64,000 nt of DNA from Lutibacter oricola. Its GTDB lineage: Bacteria; Bacteroidota; Bacteroidia; Flavobacteriales; Flavobacteriaceae. Location of the stretch: positions 62,016 through 126,015 of the forward strand of contig NZ_FNNJ01000007.1 of assembly GCF_900106565.1 (NCBI RefSeq), read 5' to 3'. The position numbers and the translations under genes are program-made. Shown piece by piece: positions 53,557-64,000 of the stretch (its first letter is position 1; every line of letters begins with the position of its first letter). The notes below the pieces were generated by a model. It searched no databases. It had not been told where the DNA came from and saw nothing but the letters and a program-made list of their open reading frames with translations.

Positions 53557-56295
53557 TTAAAAAGGTGTGTTCTCGTTATTAATAAATGGTACTTCTGGGT
53601 TTAAAATTTCTTTTACAATTCTAGAAAATTCAACCATAAATTCTTCAATTTTTTCTGAAGTAATATTATTCTCTTTTTTGTATTTACTGTTCGAGAAATT
53701 CATTTTTAAAAATCCCGAATTTAAATTTTTAAATGAAATTATTCCTGCTTCAAGTTGATTGGTAAAATTAAACTTTTTCTCGTTTGTAAATAAAAAGGAA
53801 TACAACATTACCTGCAAAGCTTTTGTATATTTATACTCGTCGCTTAACATAGAGAAATCCTGAATTCTTAAATCTTTCGCCTCTACTTTACCTGTTTTAT
53901 AATCTATAATTCTTGTAACTCCATTTAGCTCGTCAATTCTATCAATTTTTCCAACAATTTTAATAGGAAAATCAATTCCTTCAATAGTTACAACTGTAGA
54001 AAGTGAAGGTTCTAAATCAACAATTCTTAATTTATTATTTTGAAGTAACTCTTTTTCTTGTTTTAAAAATCGCTTGATATGACTTTTGCATACTTGAAAA
54101 ATTAATTTGTTTTTACCCGTTTTTATGGAGCCTTTTCTGTAAAACTTATTAAAGTTTTTAAGCAATAAGGTATCTATTTGCTTGTGCATATTTTCAATGT
54201 CTTTTAAAAAAACTTCTTGCCCAATAAAAGGTTGATACATTTGGTCTAGAACCTCATGAATAACCGTACCCATTGTGTTTGCAGCAATAGTTTCTTCCAC
54301 TTCATCTTCTTCTCTAATTTTTAAAATCTTTTGCTCATAAAATTTAACTGGATTATAAATATAATTTGCCAATGCTGAAGGTGAAATTCCGTTTGTAAAA
54401 ACTTCTTTTAACCTAGCTAATATAGCTTCTGTTTTTTCAATTTGCAGTAATGTGTTTTCTGTTGAATTAATTTTTGGTGTTAACGTTATTTGAGAAACTG
54501 TAGGGTTATTAATTTCTATTTTGGTTAAAAACCTACTTTTTTCTCCAGAACCATAACCATCAGTTTCTGTATTATAAATTAAAAATACATTTTTTGCTCG
54601 CTGAATTAATCGTTGAAAATGGTACGAAAAAATAGCATCTTTTTCTTGGTACGTTGGCAAACCAAAAAACTTTTTAATATCAAAAGGTATAAATGATTGC
54701 TCTCCTTTTCCAGCAGGTAAAATGCCTTCGTTTAACGATGTTATAATTACATTTTCAAAATCTAACACACGCGTTTCTAACATACCCATTAATTGCAAAC
54801 CTTGTAAAGGTTCACCTTGAAAAGAAAGTTTTTCGTTGCTTAATATTTGATTGTAAAACAACGACAATGTTTTTAGGTTTTTTATGTGATTATAAGTAGT
54901 GTTTAATGTTTTTAATTGCTGAAAAACCTGATAGAATCGGAATAAATACTCTTTTTCTACTTCTAAAAAGTGAGGCTTTAAAGCTAAAATTAATTCTAAA
55001 CATTTTTCTATAACTTTATCTATGTTTTGCGGAAACTCTAATAAATTTAATATGTAGCTAACCTCATCAGCTTCATTTTTATTTAAGAACGATTTTATAC
55101 TTTCTACTGAAACAAAAATGTAGTTCTCTTTTTTAATTATAGTACATATTTTTTGAAATATCTCTCCATTATTTTTGTTTAAAAAAGAGTTATTCAACAA
55201 ATTCAAAACATCTTTATAATAAAATTCGTTTGTTGCTGTCTTTTCAAATTTAATCTGATTCAAATGCAACTTAAAAATTGATTCAAAAAGGTTAGCTACA
55301 GGTATTTCCTTTAACGGAAACCCCATAGTAATATTAACTGCATTGATTGAACTTGGTAAAGAATTTAGAGATAATGATAATAAATTTTCATCTGCCAAAA
55401 CCAATGCCGTTTTGCTATAAGAATCTAATTTAGAAAGTAATTCTCCTGCATACTTAATTTGCGAAACACTTTTTGGAGCACCTATAATTTTAGTGTTTTG
55501 ATTTGTAGTTTTATTAAAACTCCATAAAAACGGATGGTTTTTAAAATATGGCCACTCTTTTTTATACTTTCTTAAAAACACACCTGCTTCATTTGATTTT
55601 TGAAGCATACTCTCATTAGCATCCCAATAAATGGATGCTAAGCCAGTATTAAGCATTTCTTGTATAATTTGCTCTTCTGCGTTATTTAAAGCGTTAAAAC
55701 CCGCAAAAACTATGTGATTATCACTTATTGTTTTTACATAACTATCTAAATTTGCAATGGCTTCTTTATATATTAAACCTTGATAGCCAAAATTATTACT
55801 TTTTAAACGTTGCTCTAACTTTTTGTAAAGTTCATGCAGATAATCAAAAAACTGTAGATAATTAACCGAAAGCTGACTTGGTTTTTTATCTTCGAACCAA
55901 TTATTTAACCGTTTTAAATCACTTAAATTTGAAAAGAACTCATTCGAGTTTACTAAGTAATTATCAATTTCATTAAAGTCATGCAAAGCAATAATTGCCC
56001 ATTGAGAAAATGCCTCAAACGATTGTTGCTCTTTCTCCGGAACCACTTTTAAGTACACTGAGTAAAACTCGAACAACAGTTGCGTATTGTCTATTAGAGA
56101 AAATTCTGCAATTTCCTGAATATAGTTTTCAATACTTATAATTTTAGGCAAAAAAGTATTGGTAGGCAATTTTAATATAACCTCTTCTTTTACAAAAACA
56201 CACGATCTTTGACTCGGTAAAACAAAAATTAAGTTATCAATTTTTTGATTTTTACTTAAAACATCTTCAACAACACTAGTTATAAACGATTTCAT
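53557..56295 (-). CDS. AddB-like PD-(D/E)XK nuclease/helicase-fold protein
   Basis: The 912-residue protein has an N-terminal region like an inactivated helicase (IFVLPSQRSCVFVKEEV; no Walker A GKT seen) and a C-terminal RecB-type nuclease. The nuclease motifs are GTVIHEVLDQMY and D785, D798 and K800 in GKIDRID and IIDYKTGK. AddB proteins partner the AddA helicase-nuclease in double-strand-break end resection. The likely partner lies at 60560-63718, separated by two OmpA genes and kbl. The [4Fe-4S] cysteines of Bacillus AddB are not seen. Confidence 0.88.
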   Translation of the reverse strand: MKSFITSVVEDVLSKNQKIDNLIFVLPSQRSCVFVKEEVILKLPTNTFLPKIISIENYIQEIAEFSLIDNTQLLFEFYSVYLKVVPEKEQQSFEAFSQWAIIALHDFNEIDNYLVNSNEFFSNLSDLKRLNNWFEDKKPSQLSVNYLQFFDYLHELYKKLEQRLKSNNFGYQGLIYKEAIANLDSYVKTISDNHIVFAGFNALNNAEEQIIQEMLNTGLASIYWDANESMLQKSNEAGVFLRKYKKEWPYFKNHPFLWSFNKTTNQNTKIIGAPKSVSQIKYAGELLSKLDSYSKTALVLADENLLSLSLNSLPSSINAVNITMGFPLKEIPVANLFESIFKLHLNQIKFEKTATNEFYYKDVLNLLNNSFLNKNNGEIFQKICTIIKKENYIFVSVESIKSFLNKNEADEVSYILNLLEFPQNIDKVIEKCLELILALKPHFLEVEKEYLFRFYQVFQQLKTLNTTYNHIKNLKTLSLFYNQILSNEKLSFQGEPLQGLQLMGMLETRVLDFENVIITSLNEGILPAGKGEQSFIPFDIKKFFGLPTYQEKDAIFSYHFQRLIQRAKNVFLIYNTETDGYGSGEKSRFLTKIEINNPTVSQITLTPKINSTENTLLQIEKTEAILARLKEVFTNGISPSALANYIYNPVKFYEQKILKIREEDEVEETIAANTMGTVIHEVLDQMYQPFIGQEVFLKDIENMHKQIDTLLLKNFNKFYRKGSIKTGKNKLIFQVCKSHIKRFLKQEKELLQNNKLRIVDLEPSLSTVVTIEGIDFPIKIVGKIDRIDELNGVTRIIDYKTGKVEAKDLRIQDFSMLSDEYKYTKALQVMLYSFLFTNEKKFNFTNQLEAGIISFKNLNSGFLKMNFSNSKYKKENNITSEKIEEFMVEFSRIVKEILNPEVPFINNENTPF

Positions 56296-56322
56296 ATAAT
56301 TTTATTTCTTGTATAAAAGTAA

Positions 56323-56350
56323 AAAAGCCATTTCAATTGAAATGGCTTTT
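56323..56350 (-). terminator. Terminator after the first OmpA/TSP3 gene
   Basis: A perfect 28-bp palindrome with arms AAAAGCCATTTCAA and TTGAAATGGCTTTT. On the minus strand it is followed by TT and ACTTTTATAC, and it lies 27 bases past the OmpA stop at 56377. Confidence 0.8.
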
Positions 56351-56376
56351 AAACAACTATTTTATTAGAAAATTAT

Positions 56377-57738
56377 TTAATCAATAATTTTAATTTCTAC
56401 TCTTCTATTTGCTGCTCTACCTTCAGCAGTTTCGTTAGTTGCAATTGGCATAGATTCACCAAAGCCTTTTACGTTTAAATTTAATTGATTTACACCTCTA
56501 GTAACTAAATAATTTAAAACTTTATTTACTCTTTTTCTTGATAGGTCTAAATTTGCTTCTTCTGCACCTTGACTATCTGTATGACCTTGAATTTGAAATT
56601 TTAAATCCTTATAACCACTCATTAATTCAGCTATTTGATTTAAGTTACTTTCATATTGTTTATAAAAAACATCACTACCAGACTTAAACAAAATACTACT
56701 TGCAAGTTCTGTAAGTTTTTTCTCTAAATTTTTCTTTACGTTTACTTTTGGACAACCATTATTACTTAAAACACCTTTTTCAAATTTACATTTATCATAC
56801 TTATCAACAACTCCATCTCCATCTGTATCTAACTCAGGACAACCTTTATTAGATAAAGGCCCCGATTTAGTCGGACAAGCATCTCGTTGATCTATAATTC
56901 CATCTCCATCAGAATCTGGACAACCACCATGTTTAGCAATCCCTTTAATATAAACACATCTATCTTCTTTATCTGTAACTCCGTCACCATCGGCATCTGG
57001 ACAACCTGCTAAACTTGCTAAACCAAAAACATTTGGACATTTATCTTCTGAATCTTGTATGCCATCATCATCACTATCTGGACAGCCATTAAACTCGGCC
57101 AAACCAAATACTGATGGACACTTATCGTTTTTATCATATACACCATCATTATCTTCATCATACCCTCCAAACTTATATATTAAACTTGCAGAATGCTGAA
57201 AATGTCTATAATTACTATCTCCAGTAAAATATTTTAATACTGTTTGAACTTTTGCTCCAAATTTATCTGTAAACCAAAGTTTTGCACCAGCACCTCCATT
57301 GTATGATATTGCGCTTTCAGAATTTTCATAATTAAACCCAAAACCTCCTAAAAGATAAGGATCAAACCAACCTGTTTCACCAATTATTTTATTTGCATCA
57401 TATATTGCATTTGCATCTATTGCAATATACTTATCAGATGCTATTGCTTTAACATACCTATTTTTGGTTATTTTATTAATGCTTCCTGAAAGTTCCACAT
57501 TAAAACTTGGACTTAAATAACGCGCCAAACTTAACTTTGATGGAGCTTTTATATAATTATAGTTTTTATAATCAAAAAACTTCCCTATATCTTTTTTGTT
57601 TGCAGAATAATGATCTACTGCATTCACCCCAAAACCAATTAGCCAAGGGTTATCCTTATCCTGGCAATTTCCATTAAAAGAAAATACAGTAACAAATAAA
57701 AAAAGTAGGATTTTAGAATGTAAATATTTAATTTTCAT
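56377..57738 (-). CDS. OmpA-family outer-membrane protein with TSP type-3 repeats (copy A)
   Basis: The 453-residue protein has a signal peptide (ending NGNCQ), a beta-barrel domain of about 180 residues starting [17 protein letters not shown] and ending SASLIYKFGG, five TSP3 calcium-binding repeats (DNA 56749-57159, such as DSDGDGIIDQRDACP) and an OmpA C-terminal domain with IQGHTDSQG and ANRRVEIKIID. It links the outer membrane to peptidoglycan. The ATG at 57738 is used. The upstream in-frame start at 57753 is GTG. It is paralogous to the gene at 57851. Confidence 0.92.
   Translation of the reverse strand: MKIKYLHSKILLFLFVTVFSFNGNCQDKDNPWLIGFGVNAVDHYSANKKDIGKFFDYKNYNYIKAPSKLSLARYLSPSFNVELSGSINKITKNRYVKAIASDKYIAIDANAIYDANKIIGETGWFDPYLLGGFGFNYENSESAISYNGGAGAKLWFTDKFGAKVQTVLKYFTGDSNYRHFQHSASLIYKFGGYDEDNDGVYDKNDKCPSVFGLAEFNGCPDSDDDGIQDSEDKCPNVFGLASLAGCPDADGDGVTDKEDRCVYIKGIAKHGGCPDSDGDGIIDQRDACPTKSGPLSNKGCPELDTDGDGVVDKYDKCKFEKGVLSNNGCPKVNVKKNLEKKLTELASSILFKSGSDVFYKQYESNLNQIAELMSGYKDLKFQIQGHTDSQGAEEANLDLSRKRVNKVLNYLVTRGVNQLNLNVKGFGESMPIATNETAEGRAANRRVEIKIID
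56749..57159 (-). repeat. Five TSP3 repeat units in the OmpA copy A gene
   Basis: Five consecutive units, four of 81 bases and one of 87, each encode D-x-D-x-D-G-x-x-D-x-x-D-x-C followed by a G-C-P end. They bind calcium and stiffen the linker between barrel and OmpA domain. Sequence divergence between units is moderate. Confidence 0.85.
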
Positions 57739-57781
57739 AAGTTTAATTTTCACTAATTTAACTTGATATTATTAAAACACA

Positions 57782-57830
57782 AAAAAAAAGGCAAAAAAAA
57801 AGCCATTCATTAATGAATGGCTTCTTTTAT
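57782..57830 (-). terminator. Terminator after the second OmpA/TSP3 gene
   Basis: The palindrome AGCCATTCATT/AATGAATGGCT (57801-57822) is perfect over 22 bp. Nine A residues precede it, giving a T-run on the minus strand. It ends the gene at 57851 and also separates it from copy A. Confidence 0.85.
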
Positions 57831-57850
57831 TATTTAAAAGGCTAAATTAA

Positions 57851-59230
57851 TTAGTCAATTAATTTAATCTCAACTCTTCTGTTTTCCGCTCTACCAGATC
57901 TAGTTCTATTAGAAGCTATTGGCATATCTTCTCCAAAACCTTGAGCTGTTAAGTTAGCTGCAGAAACTCCTTTTGATACTAAGAAATCTTTAACTGCTGC
58001 TGCTCTAGAATTAGATAACTCTAAGTTACGAGCTGCACTACCTACACTATCAGTATGACCTGAAATGTTAAATTTAGCAGTTGAGTATTTTTTAATAATA
58101 GAAGCTGCTTCAGATAATTTAGAAACTGTTTCTTCTTTGAAACTGTTTTTACCTGTATCGAAATAAACTGTTTTAAATAACTCAGTTAATTTAGCTACTT
58201 CACTTTTAGTGATTTCTGGACATCCTTTGTTTGAAGCAGGACCTGCAACTTTTGGACAGTCATCATCTTTATCTAAAACACCATCTTTATCAGCATCTGG
58301 CCAAGGACAACCTTTGTTAGCTTTAGGACCAGCAACTTTAGGACAAGCATCTTTTGAATCAATTACACCGTCACCATCAGTATCAGGGCAACCGTTGTTA
58401 GCTTTAGTTCCTTTTACTTTAGGACAAGCATCTTTTGAATCAATAATTCCATCACCATCAGTATCAGGACAACCGTTTAAATCAGCTAAACCTGCTACGT
58501 TAGGACAAGCATCTTTTGAGTCAATAATTCCATCATTATCAGAATCAGGACAACCATTGAATTCAGCTAATCCAAATACTTCTGGACAAGCATCATCTTT
58601 ATCAAAGATTCCATCACCATCAGTATCAGTACCACCAAACTTAATTACTAATCCAGCAGAATGTTGGAAGTGTTGTTTAATGTTACTTTCGAAAGCATGC
58701 TTATAGTTAGTTTGAATGTTTAAACCAACATTTTCGTTAAACCAAATGTTTGCTCCAAGACCTCCATTTGCAGTACCAGTTCCCCAGTCGTCCATCCAAG
58801 TGTAACCTCCACCAACATGTAAAAAAGGATCAAACCAAGCAGTTTCTCCAATTACATTGTTTAAGTCATACTTAAGTGCACCATCAACAGCAAAATAAGA
58901 TAAGTCGCTAGCAACAACATCTCCAATTTTTTCAATTTTGTTTAAAGTTCCACCTACTTCAAAACTAAATCCATCAGTTAAATATCTACCAACAGATACT
59001 CTAGTAATTGCAGGAATAATATTATAATGATCATCAGCATTACCAAATTCATCAAACCATACTGTTGAATTTCCTGCTGGTGTAACCATTCCTTCAATGT
59101 TAGTAGGATAAAAATCTACTGCATTAACTCCAAAGCCAATTTGCCATGGATTGTTTTTGTCTTGTGCATTAACTTGGCTAAAACCAACAGTTAACAATAC
59201 TGCCAAAAAGGCAACTTTTAAATGTTTCAT
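57851..59230 (-). CDS. OmpA-family outer-membrane protein with TSP type-3 repeats (copy B)
   Basis: The 459-residue protein has a signal peptide ([23 protein letters not shown]), a barrel ([20 protein letters not shown] to [12 protein letters not shown]), five TSP3 repeats (58217-58627) and an OmpA domain with [22 protein letters not shown] and [13 protein letters not shown]. It is more regular in its repeats than copy A. Such proteins are abundant flavobacterial outer-membrane components. The ATG at 59230 is chosen; upstream residues ([16 protein letters not shown]) precede the signal peptide and are not expected. kbl lies 59 bases beyond the in-frame upstream start. Confidence 0.93.
   Translation of the reverse strand: MKHLKVAFLAVLLTVGFSQVNAQDKNNPWQIGFGVNAVDFYPTNIEGMVTPAGNSTVWFDEFGNADDHYNIIPAITRVSVGRYLTDGFSFEVGGTLNKIEKIGDVVASDLSYFAVDGALKYDLNNVIGETAWFDPFLHVGGGYTWMDDWGTGTANGGLGANIWFNENVGLNIQTNYKHAFESNIKQHFQHSAGLVIKFGGTDTDGDGIFDKDDACPEVFGLAEFNGCPDSDNDGIIDSKDACPNVAGLADLNGCPDTDGDGIIDSKDACPKVKGTKANNGCPDTDGDGVIDSKDACPKVAGPKANKGCPWPDADKDGVLDKDDDCPKVAGPASNKGCPEITKSEVAKLTELFKTVYFDTGKNSFKEETVSKLSEAASIIKKYSTAKFNISGHTDSVGSAARNLELSNSRAAAVKDFLVSKGVSAANLTAQGFGEDMPIASNRTRSGRAENRRVEIKLID
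58217..58627 (-). repeat. Five TSP3 repeat units in the OmpA copy B gene
   Basis: Five units of 81 to 87 bases, two of them nearly identical ([17 protein letters not shown] and [17 protein letters not shown]). Close identity between units suggests recent duplication or gene conversion. Confidence 0.9.
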
Positions 59231-59337
59231 TTTTAAAAATTTAAATTTAATGTTCTCAATATTCATAACTTTAACCAATCTTTATGGCTAAACTTAATAG
59301 CAAAAATACAAAATTATCTTAAATATCATTGTTTTTT

Positions 59338-60531
59338 CTATAGTACTTTCAATTTTTTTCCAATTTTTACAAATGCTTTAATAGCTTTATCTAAATGCTC
59401 TTTTTCGTGAGCTGCTGATAATTGCACTCTTATTCTAGCTTTGTTTTTAGGAACAACAGGAAAAAAGAAACCTACAACATATATACCTTCCTCTAACAAT
59501 AATGCAGACATATCTTGAGATAATTTAGCATTATACAACATAATAGGTACAATGGCTGAGTCTCCTTTAACTATATCAAAACCTGCATCAATCATTCCTT
59601 TTTTAAAGTAATTTGTATTCCATTCCAACTTATCACGTAATGCAGTACTTTCAGAAATTAAATCAAACACTTTTAATGAAGCTCCTACAATTGCTGGCGC
59701 TAATGAATTTGAAAATAAATACGGCCTAGATTTTTGTCGTAACATTTCAATAATTTCCTTTTTACCAGTAGTATAACCACCCATAGCTCCACCTAGAGCC
59801 TTTCCTAAAGTTCCTGTAACTATATCTACACGTCCCATAACTTTTTTCAACTCCAATGTTCCTCTACCTGTTTTTCCAATAAATCCAGCTGCATGACATT
59901 CATCAACCATAACCATTGCATCATATTTATCTGCTAAATCACAAATTTTATCTAAACTAGCTACTACACCATCCATAGAAAATACACCGTCTGTAACTAT
60001 AATTTTAAATCTATGGTTTTGTTTGTTCGCTGCAATTAATTGTTCTTCTAGAGAAACCATGTCATTATTATCGTACCTATACCTAGCTGCTTTGCATAAG
60101 CGCACACCATCAATAATGGAAGCATGATTTAAAGAGTCTGAAATAATTGCATCTTCTGCATTTAATAATGGCTCAAAAACACCTCCGTTTGCATCAAAAG
60201 CTGCAGCATATAATATGGTATCTTCTGTCTGGTAAAAATCTGCAATTTTTTGTTCTAATTGCTTATGAATATCTTGAGTTCCGCAAATAAAACGAACAGA
60301 CGACATTCCAAAACCATGCGTATCCATAGTTTGTTTTGCCGCTTTAATTACTTCTGCATTGTTAGACAAACCAAGGTAATTATTTGCACAAAAGTTAATT
60401 ACTTCTTCTCCTGTATTAATTTTTATAACCGCATCTTGTGATGATGTTATAATTCGTTCTTTTTTATATAAGCCAGCCTCTTTTATTTCATTTAATTCAG
60501 CCTGCAATTTTTCTTTTATTGATGAATACAT
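59338..60531 (-). CDS. kbl: Glycine C-acetyltransferase (2-amino-3-ketobutyrate CoA ligase)
   Basis: The 397-residue alpha-oxoamine synthase has PLP lysine K244 in GTLGKALGG, matching the E. coli KBL position, with [10 protein letters not shown] and [11 protein letters not shown]. It cleaves 2-amino-3-ketobutyrate with CoA to glycine and acetyl-CoA in threonine breakdown. No threonine dehydrogenase gene is adjacent. It sits between the two nuclease-subunit genes on the same strand. Confidence 0.94.
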   Translation of the reverse strand: MYSSIKEKLQAELNEIKEAGLYKKERIITSSQDAVIKINTGEEVINFCANNYLGLSNNAEVIKAAKQTMDTHGFGMSSVRFICGTQDIHKQLEQKIADFYQTEDTILYAAAFDANGGVFEPLLNAEDAIISDSLNHASIIDGVRLCKAARYRYDNNDMVSLEEQLIAANKQNHRFKIIVTDGVFSMDGVVASLDKICDLADKYDAMVMVDECHAAGFIGKTGRGTLELKKVMGRVDIVTGTLGKALGGAMGGYTTGKKEIIEMLRQKSRPYLFSNSLAPAIVGASLKVFDLISESTALRDKLEWNTNYFKKGMIDAGFDIVKGDSAIVPIMLYNAKLSQDMSALLLEEGIYVVGFFFPVVPKNKARIRVQLSAAHEKEHLDKAIKAFVKIGKKLKVL

Positions 60532-60559
60532 AATTTTAGGTGTTAAATTCGATTCAAAT

Positions 60560-63500
60560 TTACAATTCTTTAATAATTATTTCATTATTTATGTAAATCA
60601 ATATTTTTTTATCAATTACAAACCCCATGTTTTTTAACACTTGAGCGTAATAATTAACTTGTTGTTCGTGCTTAGATTCTGGTTTTCCTGTTTTATAATC
60701 AATAACTGTTGTTTTATTTTTTATAACAACCACTCTATCCGGTACTACAATTTCATTTTTATCTGTAAATATTGATTTTTCAGCATATACAGTATTATTA
60801 TCTTGAAAATAAACACTCAATTTTGGATGAGAAACTACATTAATTAATACTCTTTCTATTTCAACAAATTCTTTTTTATTAATTGTTCCTTCAAACAAAT
60901 ATTTATTTATTACACCTTTAATATTTTCTTCAACATTTATTTTAGATAGCATTTCGTGTATTAAATTACCATAATCTATTGCGTCTCCTTGATCTGTTTC
61001 CCATAAAACAGAAGAGCTTGCTACTACCGAAATATTAACACTATCCCAAGAATTGCTAATAATAGATTCTGGCACAATAGCATTACCTTCTTCTTTTTTG
61101 GAAGGAATTATTTTTTGAGGGTTTCCAAATGAATATTCCAATTCATCATCATTATAAACACCAATCTTATTTAAATAATCTACAAATAGGTTTGAAGTAT
61201 AATTTAACGAATCTTGAGATTTCATTTTTTCTGTAACCACATACAATTGCTCAACTGCACGAGTTAAAGCAACATATAAAAGATTAAAATTATCTAACTC
61301 TAACTCTTCTCTTCTTTTATTAAATAAGGCTTCACCAACCTTACCTGTAAAGTTTAATTTTTTATTATAGTTTACTAAAACCGATTTTAATTTAGATTCA
61401 TCTTCCAAAGGAAACCACACTTTAGGATCAATTTGCCGATATATTTCCATATTATACGGAAATATAACTACAGGAAATTCTAGGCCCTTTGCTTTATGAA
61501 TGGTCATAATTCTAACCGCAGATTTAGACTCTGGAGCTACAATACTTAAGCTATCTTTTTTCTGCTCCCAATACTCTAGAAAATTTAATATAGATGCTTG
61601 TTTTTTTTGTTGAAATTCAAAAACTACATCTAAAAAAAATTGAATATAAGCATCGGCTTTTTCTAATAAATTAAAACTTCTAATTAAATATTCTACAGCA
61701 GCATACAGTGGTTGCTGAATAAATAAAGCGTTATTAAATATAATATTATAGTGCTCCAATGCTTTAAAAAACTCTTCATTTTCTAAATGAACCAACTTAT
61801 CGAAAAATATGTGCTTTGACTCTTCAATATTTAAATATTCAAACAAAAAGTAAAGTAGCTTAATTTTAAGCTCTTTATTTTGCGGGTTTTGAATAACCTC
61901 TATAGTGTTAATTAAAAAATTAACAATAGAATTATTCCTAAGTAAAAGAGTTTCCGAAGAAATAATTTCCACTCCGTTACTCGATAAATAATTTGCAACC
62001 TCAACACCTTGTTTTCTAGTTCTAACTAAAACACAAACATCGTTTTTTTCAAAACCTGTATCTAAATTTTCAATTATTGAATACACTTTTTTAGCATATA
62101 CCAAATCTCGTTCATCATCATCTTTTTCTTTTTCAACAAAAGAAATTTGCACAAAACCACCTTTGTTTTTATTTAATTTTTGAGCATTACCTTGATTATA
62201 TAAATTACTATAACTGGCATTACCAAGAAACTTAGACAAGTGTGTAAAAAACCCATTATTAAACTCAATAACCTCAGAACAACTGCGATAGTTAAACTCT
62301 AAATTCTGAAGTGATTTATGTATAAAGAAAGGGTTGTTTTCTTTATTATTTTCTTCAGAAGAAAGAGAAATAAACTGTTCGGCTTTACCTCCACGCCATC
62401 TGTAAATTGATTGTTTAGCATCACCTACCAACATTAATTTACCCGATTCGCCTAACTCGTTTTCTCCAGAAATTGCATTGCTAATAAGTGGTATTAAATT
62501 TTGCCATTGCAATTCTGATGTGTCTTGCATTTCATCTATAAAATAATACCTAAATTTTTCTCCAATTCGCTCGTAAATAAAAGGTGCTGGTTCATTTTTT
62601 ATAGTATCGCTAATAATTTTATTAAATTCAGCATTTAACAATATATTATTTTCAGTTTTTATTTCTTGTAATGAGTTGTTTATATAACTAAGCACAGCCA
62701 AAGGCAACAAACCGTCAATAACCAAACCATTAAAAACATATTGACCAAACTTTTGCTCGTACAATTCTTTTGAATCATAATACAATTGCCTTAAATCATT
62801 TGTAATAGACTCAATAATTCCTTTTGTTGAAGCATCGCATTTTGCTGTATAAAAATTCTTTTCAGCTTCAATAGACTTGTTTAATCTACCTTCAAACTTT
62901 ATATCATCAACTTTAACCAGTTTAATTTTGGTGAGTTTTATTAAAAATTTTGGCAAATCGGAATATGAAAATTGATTGTGTTGCAAACCATTGTCTTCAA
63001 TAAGTTTTAATCCTTTTTCTCCAAGTTTAATAAACTCAGTTTCAATTAATTTATTTTTTTTCTGAAGGTCAAACTTTAAGGTTTCTAATTCAGAAATTGA
63101 AATGTTTTTAAACTGCTCTAACTGTTTTGTATTGCTTTCATTTAAAATAATTTTTGCAAAAGACTTTAAATCGTTCGAAATATCCCAAGCTTTATCATTT
63201 TCTAATTTTTGAACAGCATAGTTTACCAAGAGTTTGGTTAACTCTTTATTTTCTCCAATTTTTGAAATTACTACATCTACCGCTTCGTTTAATAGCGACT
63301 GAGCATCTAACTCTACATCTGCATTTACAGGTAAATTTAAATCGTAAGCAAAAGTTCTAATTAACTTATAGGTAAAACTATCTATTGTAGTAATATTAAA
63401 AGCTGAATAATTTTGAAGTATTGAGCTTAAAACTATTTTAGCTCTATTAAAAATCGCTTCCTCGTCTAATTTTAGTTCTTCACATAAAATAGCAAGCATA

Positions 63501-63718
63501 TCAGATTTTTCTTCTTTAGAAAAACCATCTAAGTTTTCTATAACCCTTTCTTTCATTTCACCAGCAGCTTTATTTGTAAAAGTAACTGCTAATATTTGCT
63601 GAAATTTATACGGATTTGTGCTACTTAAAACAATTTTAAGGTACTCTTTAACTAATGTAAAGGTTTTTCCGCTACCTGCAGAGGCGTTATAAACTTGAAA
63701 ATTTGTTGAGTGTTGCAT
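60560..63718 (-). CDS. AddA-like UvrD-family helicase-exonuclease
   Basis: The 1052-residue protein has Walker A ASAGSGKT (12-19), helicase motif Ia ([15 protein letters not shown]), DEMQDTS (motif II), [19 protein letters not shown]-like LEFNYRSC, and [13 protein letters not shown]. The C-terminal RecB-type nuclease has GNLIHEML and D994, D1007 and K1009 (DRVVV, VIDYKTG). It is the ATP-driven strand-separating and degrading subunit of an AddAB-type recombination repair enzyme. The AddB-like partner is at 53557-56295. Confidence 0.92.
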   Translation of the reverse strand: MQHSTNFQVYNASAGSGKTFTLVKEYLKIVLSSTNPYKFQQILAVTFTNKAAGEMKERVIENLDGFSKEEKSDMLAILCEELKLDEEAIFNRAKIVLSSILQNYSAFNITTIDSFTYKLIRTFAYDLNLPVNADVELDAQSLLNEAVDVVISKIGENKELTKLLVNYAVQKLENDKAWDISNDLKSFAKIILNESNTKQLEQFKNISISELETLKFDLQKKNKLIETEFIKLGEKGLKLIEDNGLQHNQFSYSDLPKFLIKLTKIKLVKVDDIKFEGRLNKSIEAEKNFYTAKCDASTKGIIESITNDLRQLYYDSKELYEQKFGQYVFNGLVIDGLLPLAVLSYINNSLQEIKTENNILLNAEFNKIISDTIKNEPAPFIYERIGEKFRYYFIDEMQDTSELQWQNLIPLISNAISGENELGESGKLMLVGDAKQSIYRWRGGKAEQFISLSSEENNKENNPFFIHKSLQNLEFNYRSCSEVIEFNNGFFTHLSKFLGNASYSNLYNQGNAQKLNKNKGGFVQISFVEKEKDDDERDLVYAKKVYSIIENLDTGFEKNDVCVLVRTRKQGVEVANYLSSNGVEIISSETLLLRNNSIVNFLINTIEVIQNPQNKELKIKLLYFLFEYLNIEESKHIFFDKLVHLENEEFFKALEHYNIIFNNALFIQQPLYAAVEYLIRSFNLLEKADAYIQFFLDVVFEFQQKKQASILNFLEYWEQKKDSLSIVAPESKSAVRIMTIHKAKGLEFPVVIFPYNMEIYRQIDPKVWFPLEDESKLKSVLVNYNKKLNFTGKVGEALFNKRREELELDNFNLLYVALTRAVEQLYVVTEKMKSQDSLNYTSNLFVDYLNKIGVYNDDELEYSFGNPQKIIPSKKEEGNAIVPESIISNSWDSVNISVVASSSVLWETDQGDAIDYGNLIHEMLSKINVEENIKGVINKYLFEGTINKKEFVEIERVLINVVSHPKLSVYFQDNNTVYAEKSIFTDKNEIVVPDRVVVIKNKTTVIDYKTGKPESKHEQQVNYYAQVLKNMGFVIDKKILIYINNEIIIKEL

Positions 63719-63752
63719 TCATAGAATTTAGAATGCAAGTTAACAATAAAGT

Positions 63753-64000
63753 CTAGAAATTTTTATTCCAATTAAATCTTTTTCTTGAATTTATCTTAAA
63801 AATAACACCCGCACTATGTTGAAAAAAATCGTTAGCATTTAATTTAAGGTGGTGATTGTAATCTGATTGAAAATTAAGTCCAACAGTATCTGAAATCCAT
63901 ATATTAAATCCATACCCAGCAGATAGGCTAACTGCAGAATTTTTTCCTATACTAGAATACCCCATACCTCCTAGAATAAACGGATCAAACCATTTTGTTT
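63753..64000 (-). CDS. Outer-membrane barrel protein, C-terminal end (third OmpA-barrel paralogue, no OmpA domain)
   Basis: The minus-strand frame enters the window edge as TKWFDPFILGGMGYSS and ends at 63753 with FKINSRKRFNWNKNF. WFDPxxLGG, then GFNIWISDTVGLNFQSDYNHH and DFFQHSAGVIFKI, match the barrel ends of the two OmpA/TSP3 proteins. Here the chain stops 12 residues after the barrel, with no TSP3 or OmpA region. The N-terminus lies outside the window. Confidence 0.7.
   Translation of the reverse strand, partial: TKWFDPFILGGMGYSSIGKNSAVSLSAGYGFNIWISDTVGLNFQSDYNHHLKLNANDFFQHSAGVIFKINSRKRFNWNKNF

Noticed and set aside
58217-58627. CRISPR-like repeats
   Set aside because: The 81-base period is coding, without spacers, and matches TSP3 protein repeats.
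58209-58706. Plus-strand open frame of 165 codons opposite the OmpA copy B gene
   Set aside because: It mirrors the TSP3 repeat region; the repeated Gly/Asp codons on the minus strand create a long antisense frame without domain or start signal.

Overview
The window is AT-rich DNA from a member of the Bacteroidota, almost certainly a marine or aquatic Flavobacteriaceae (genus not resolved). The evidence is a SusC/SusD pair, many lipoproteins with a short Cys lipobox, promoter-like TAnnTTTG boxes, OmpA proteins with type-3 thrombospondin repeats, a MoxR-DUF58 operon, HisKA_3 and LytTR signalling, and flavobacterial intergenic repeats. There are no rRNA genes, insertion sequences, prophage or CRISPR arrays.

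Layout. 1-9709 is housekeeping and envelope on the minus strand: DUF58 (cut by the window edge), MoxR ATPase, a small OmpA lipid- or periplasm-side protein, LpxH, a CtpA/Prc protease coupled to dCMP deaminase, a HupE-like membrane protein, a class V aminotransferase and DsbD. 9990-13866 holds signalling genes: a TPR histidine kinase with a NarL-type regulator, a 52-residue lipoprotein, and a LytTR regulator whose receiver lacks the phospho-acceptor Asp.

14320-29656 is a first carbohydrate island, for a sulfated uronate-containing polysaccharide. A divergent promoter with a 22-bp perfect palindrome separates kduI-kduD-DUF4861 (minus) from a seven-enzyme plus-strand operon headed by a LacI regulator: DUF5060 multidomain protein, GH88, two DUF4955 beta-helix paralogues, an S1 sulfatase, DUF6250 and GH43. 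Nearly all are predicted lipoproteins. It has no SusC/SusD pair and no recognised classical lyase. Two unknown secreted proteins, one with a ricin-type lectin domain, follow at 29885-33181.

33262-46236 is a second, well-understood locus for fructan or sucrose: a LacI regulator divergent from sugar porter-GH32-SusC-SusD, then sucrose phosphorylase-MFS-fructokinase. The inferred route is extracellular GH32 attack, SusCD import, phosphorolysis of sucrose to glucose-1-phosphate and fructose, and fructose phosphorylation. Two CGAAATCGATTTCG palindromes sit symmetrically between the divergent promoters.

46308-64000 returns to core genes: tRNA-Leu(CAA), prs, rplY, pth, a candidate structured RNA, queD, a small membrane protein, enoyl-CoA hydratase, MATE exporter, GNAT acetyltransferase, alpha/beta hydrolase, an AddB-like nuclease, two OmpA/TSP3 porin-like paralogues, kbl, an AddA-like helicase-nuclease, and the end of a third barrel paralogue lacking the OmpA domain. 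No wholly new defence or mobile system was seen. The least explained parts are the SusCD-less island with its DUF4955 pair, the secreted lectin pair, and the pseudo-receiver/small-lipoprotein unit.
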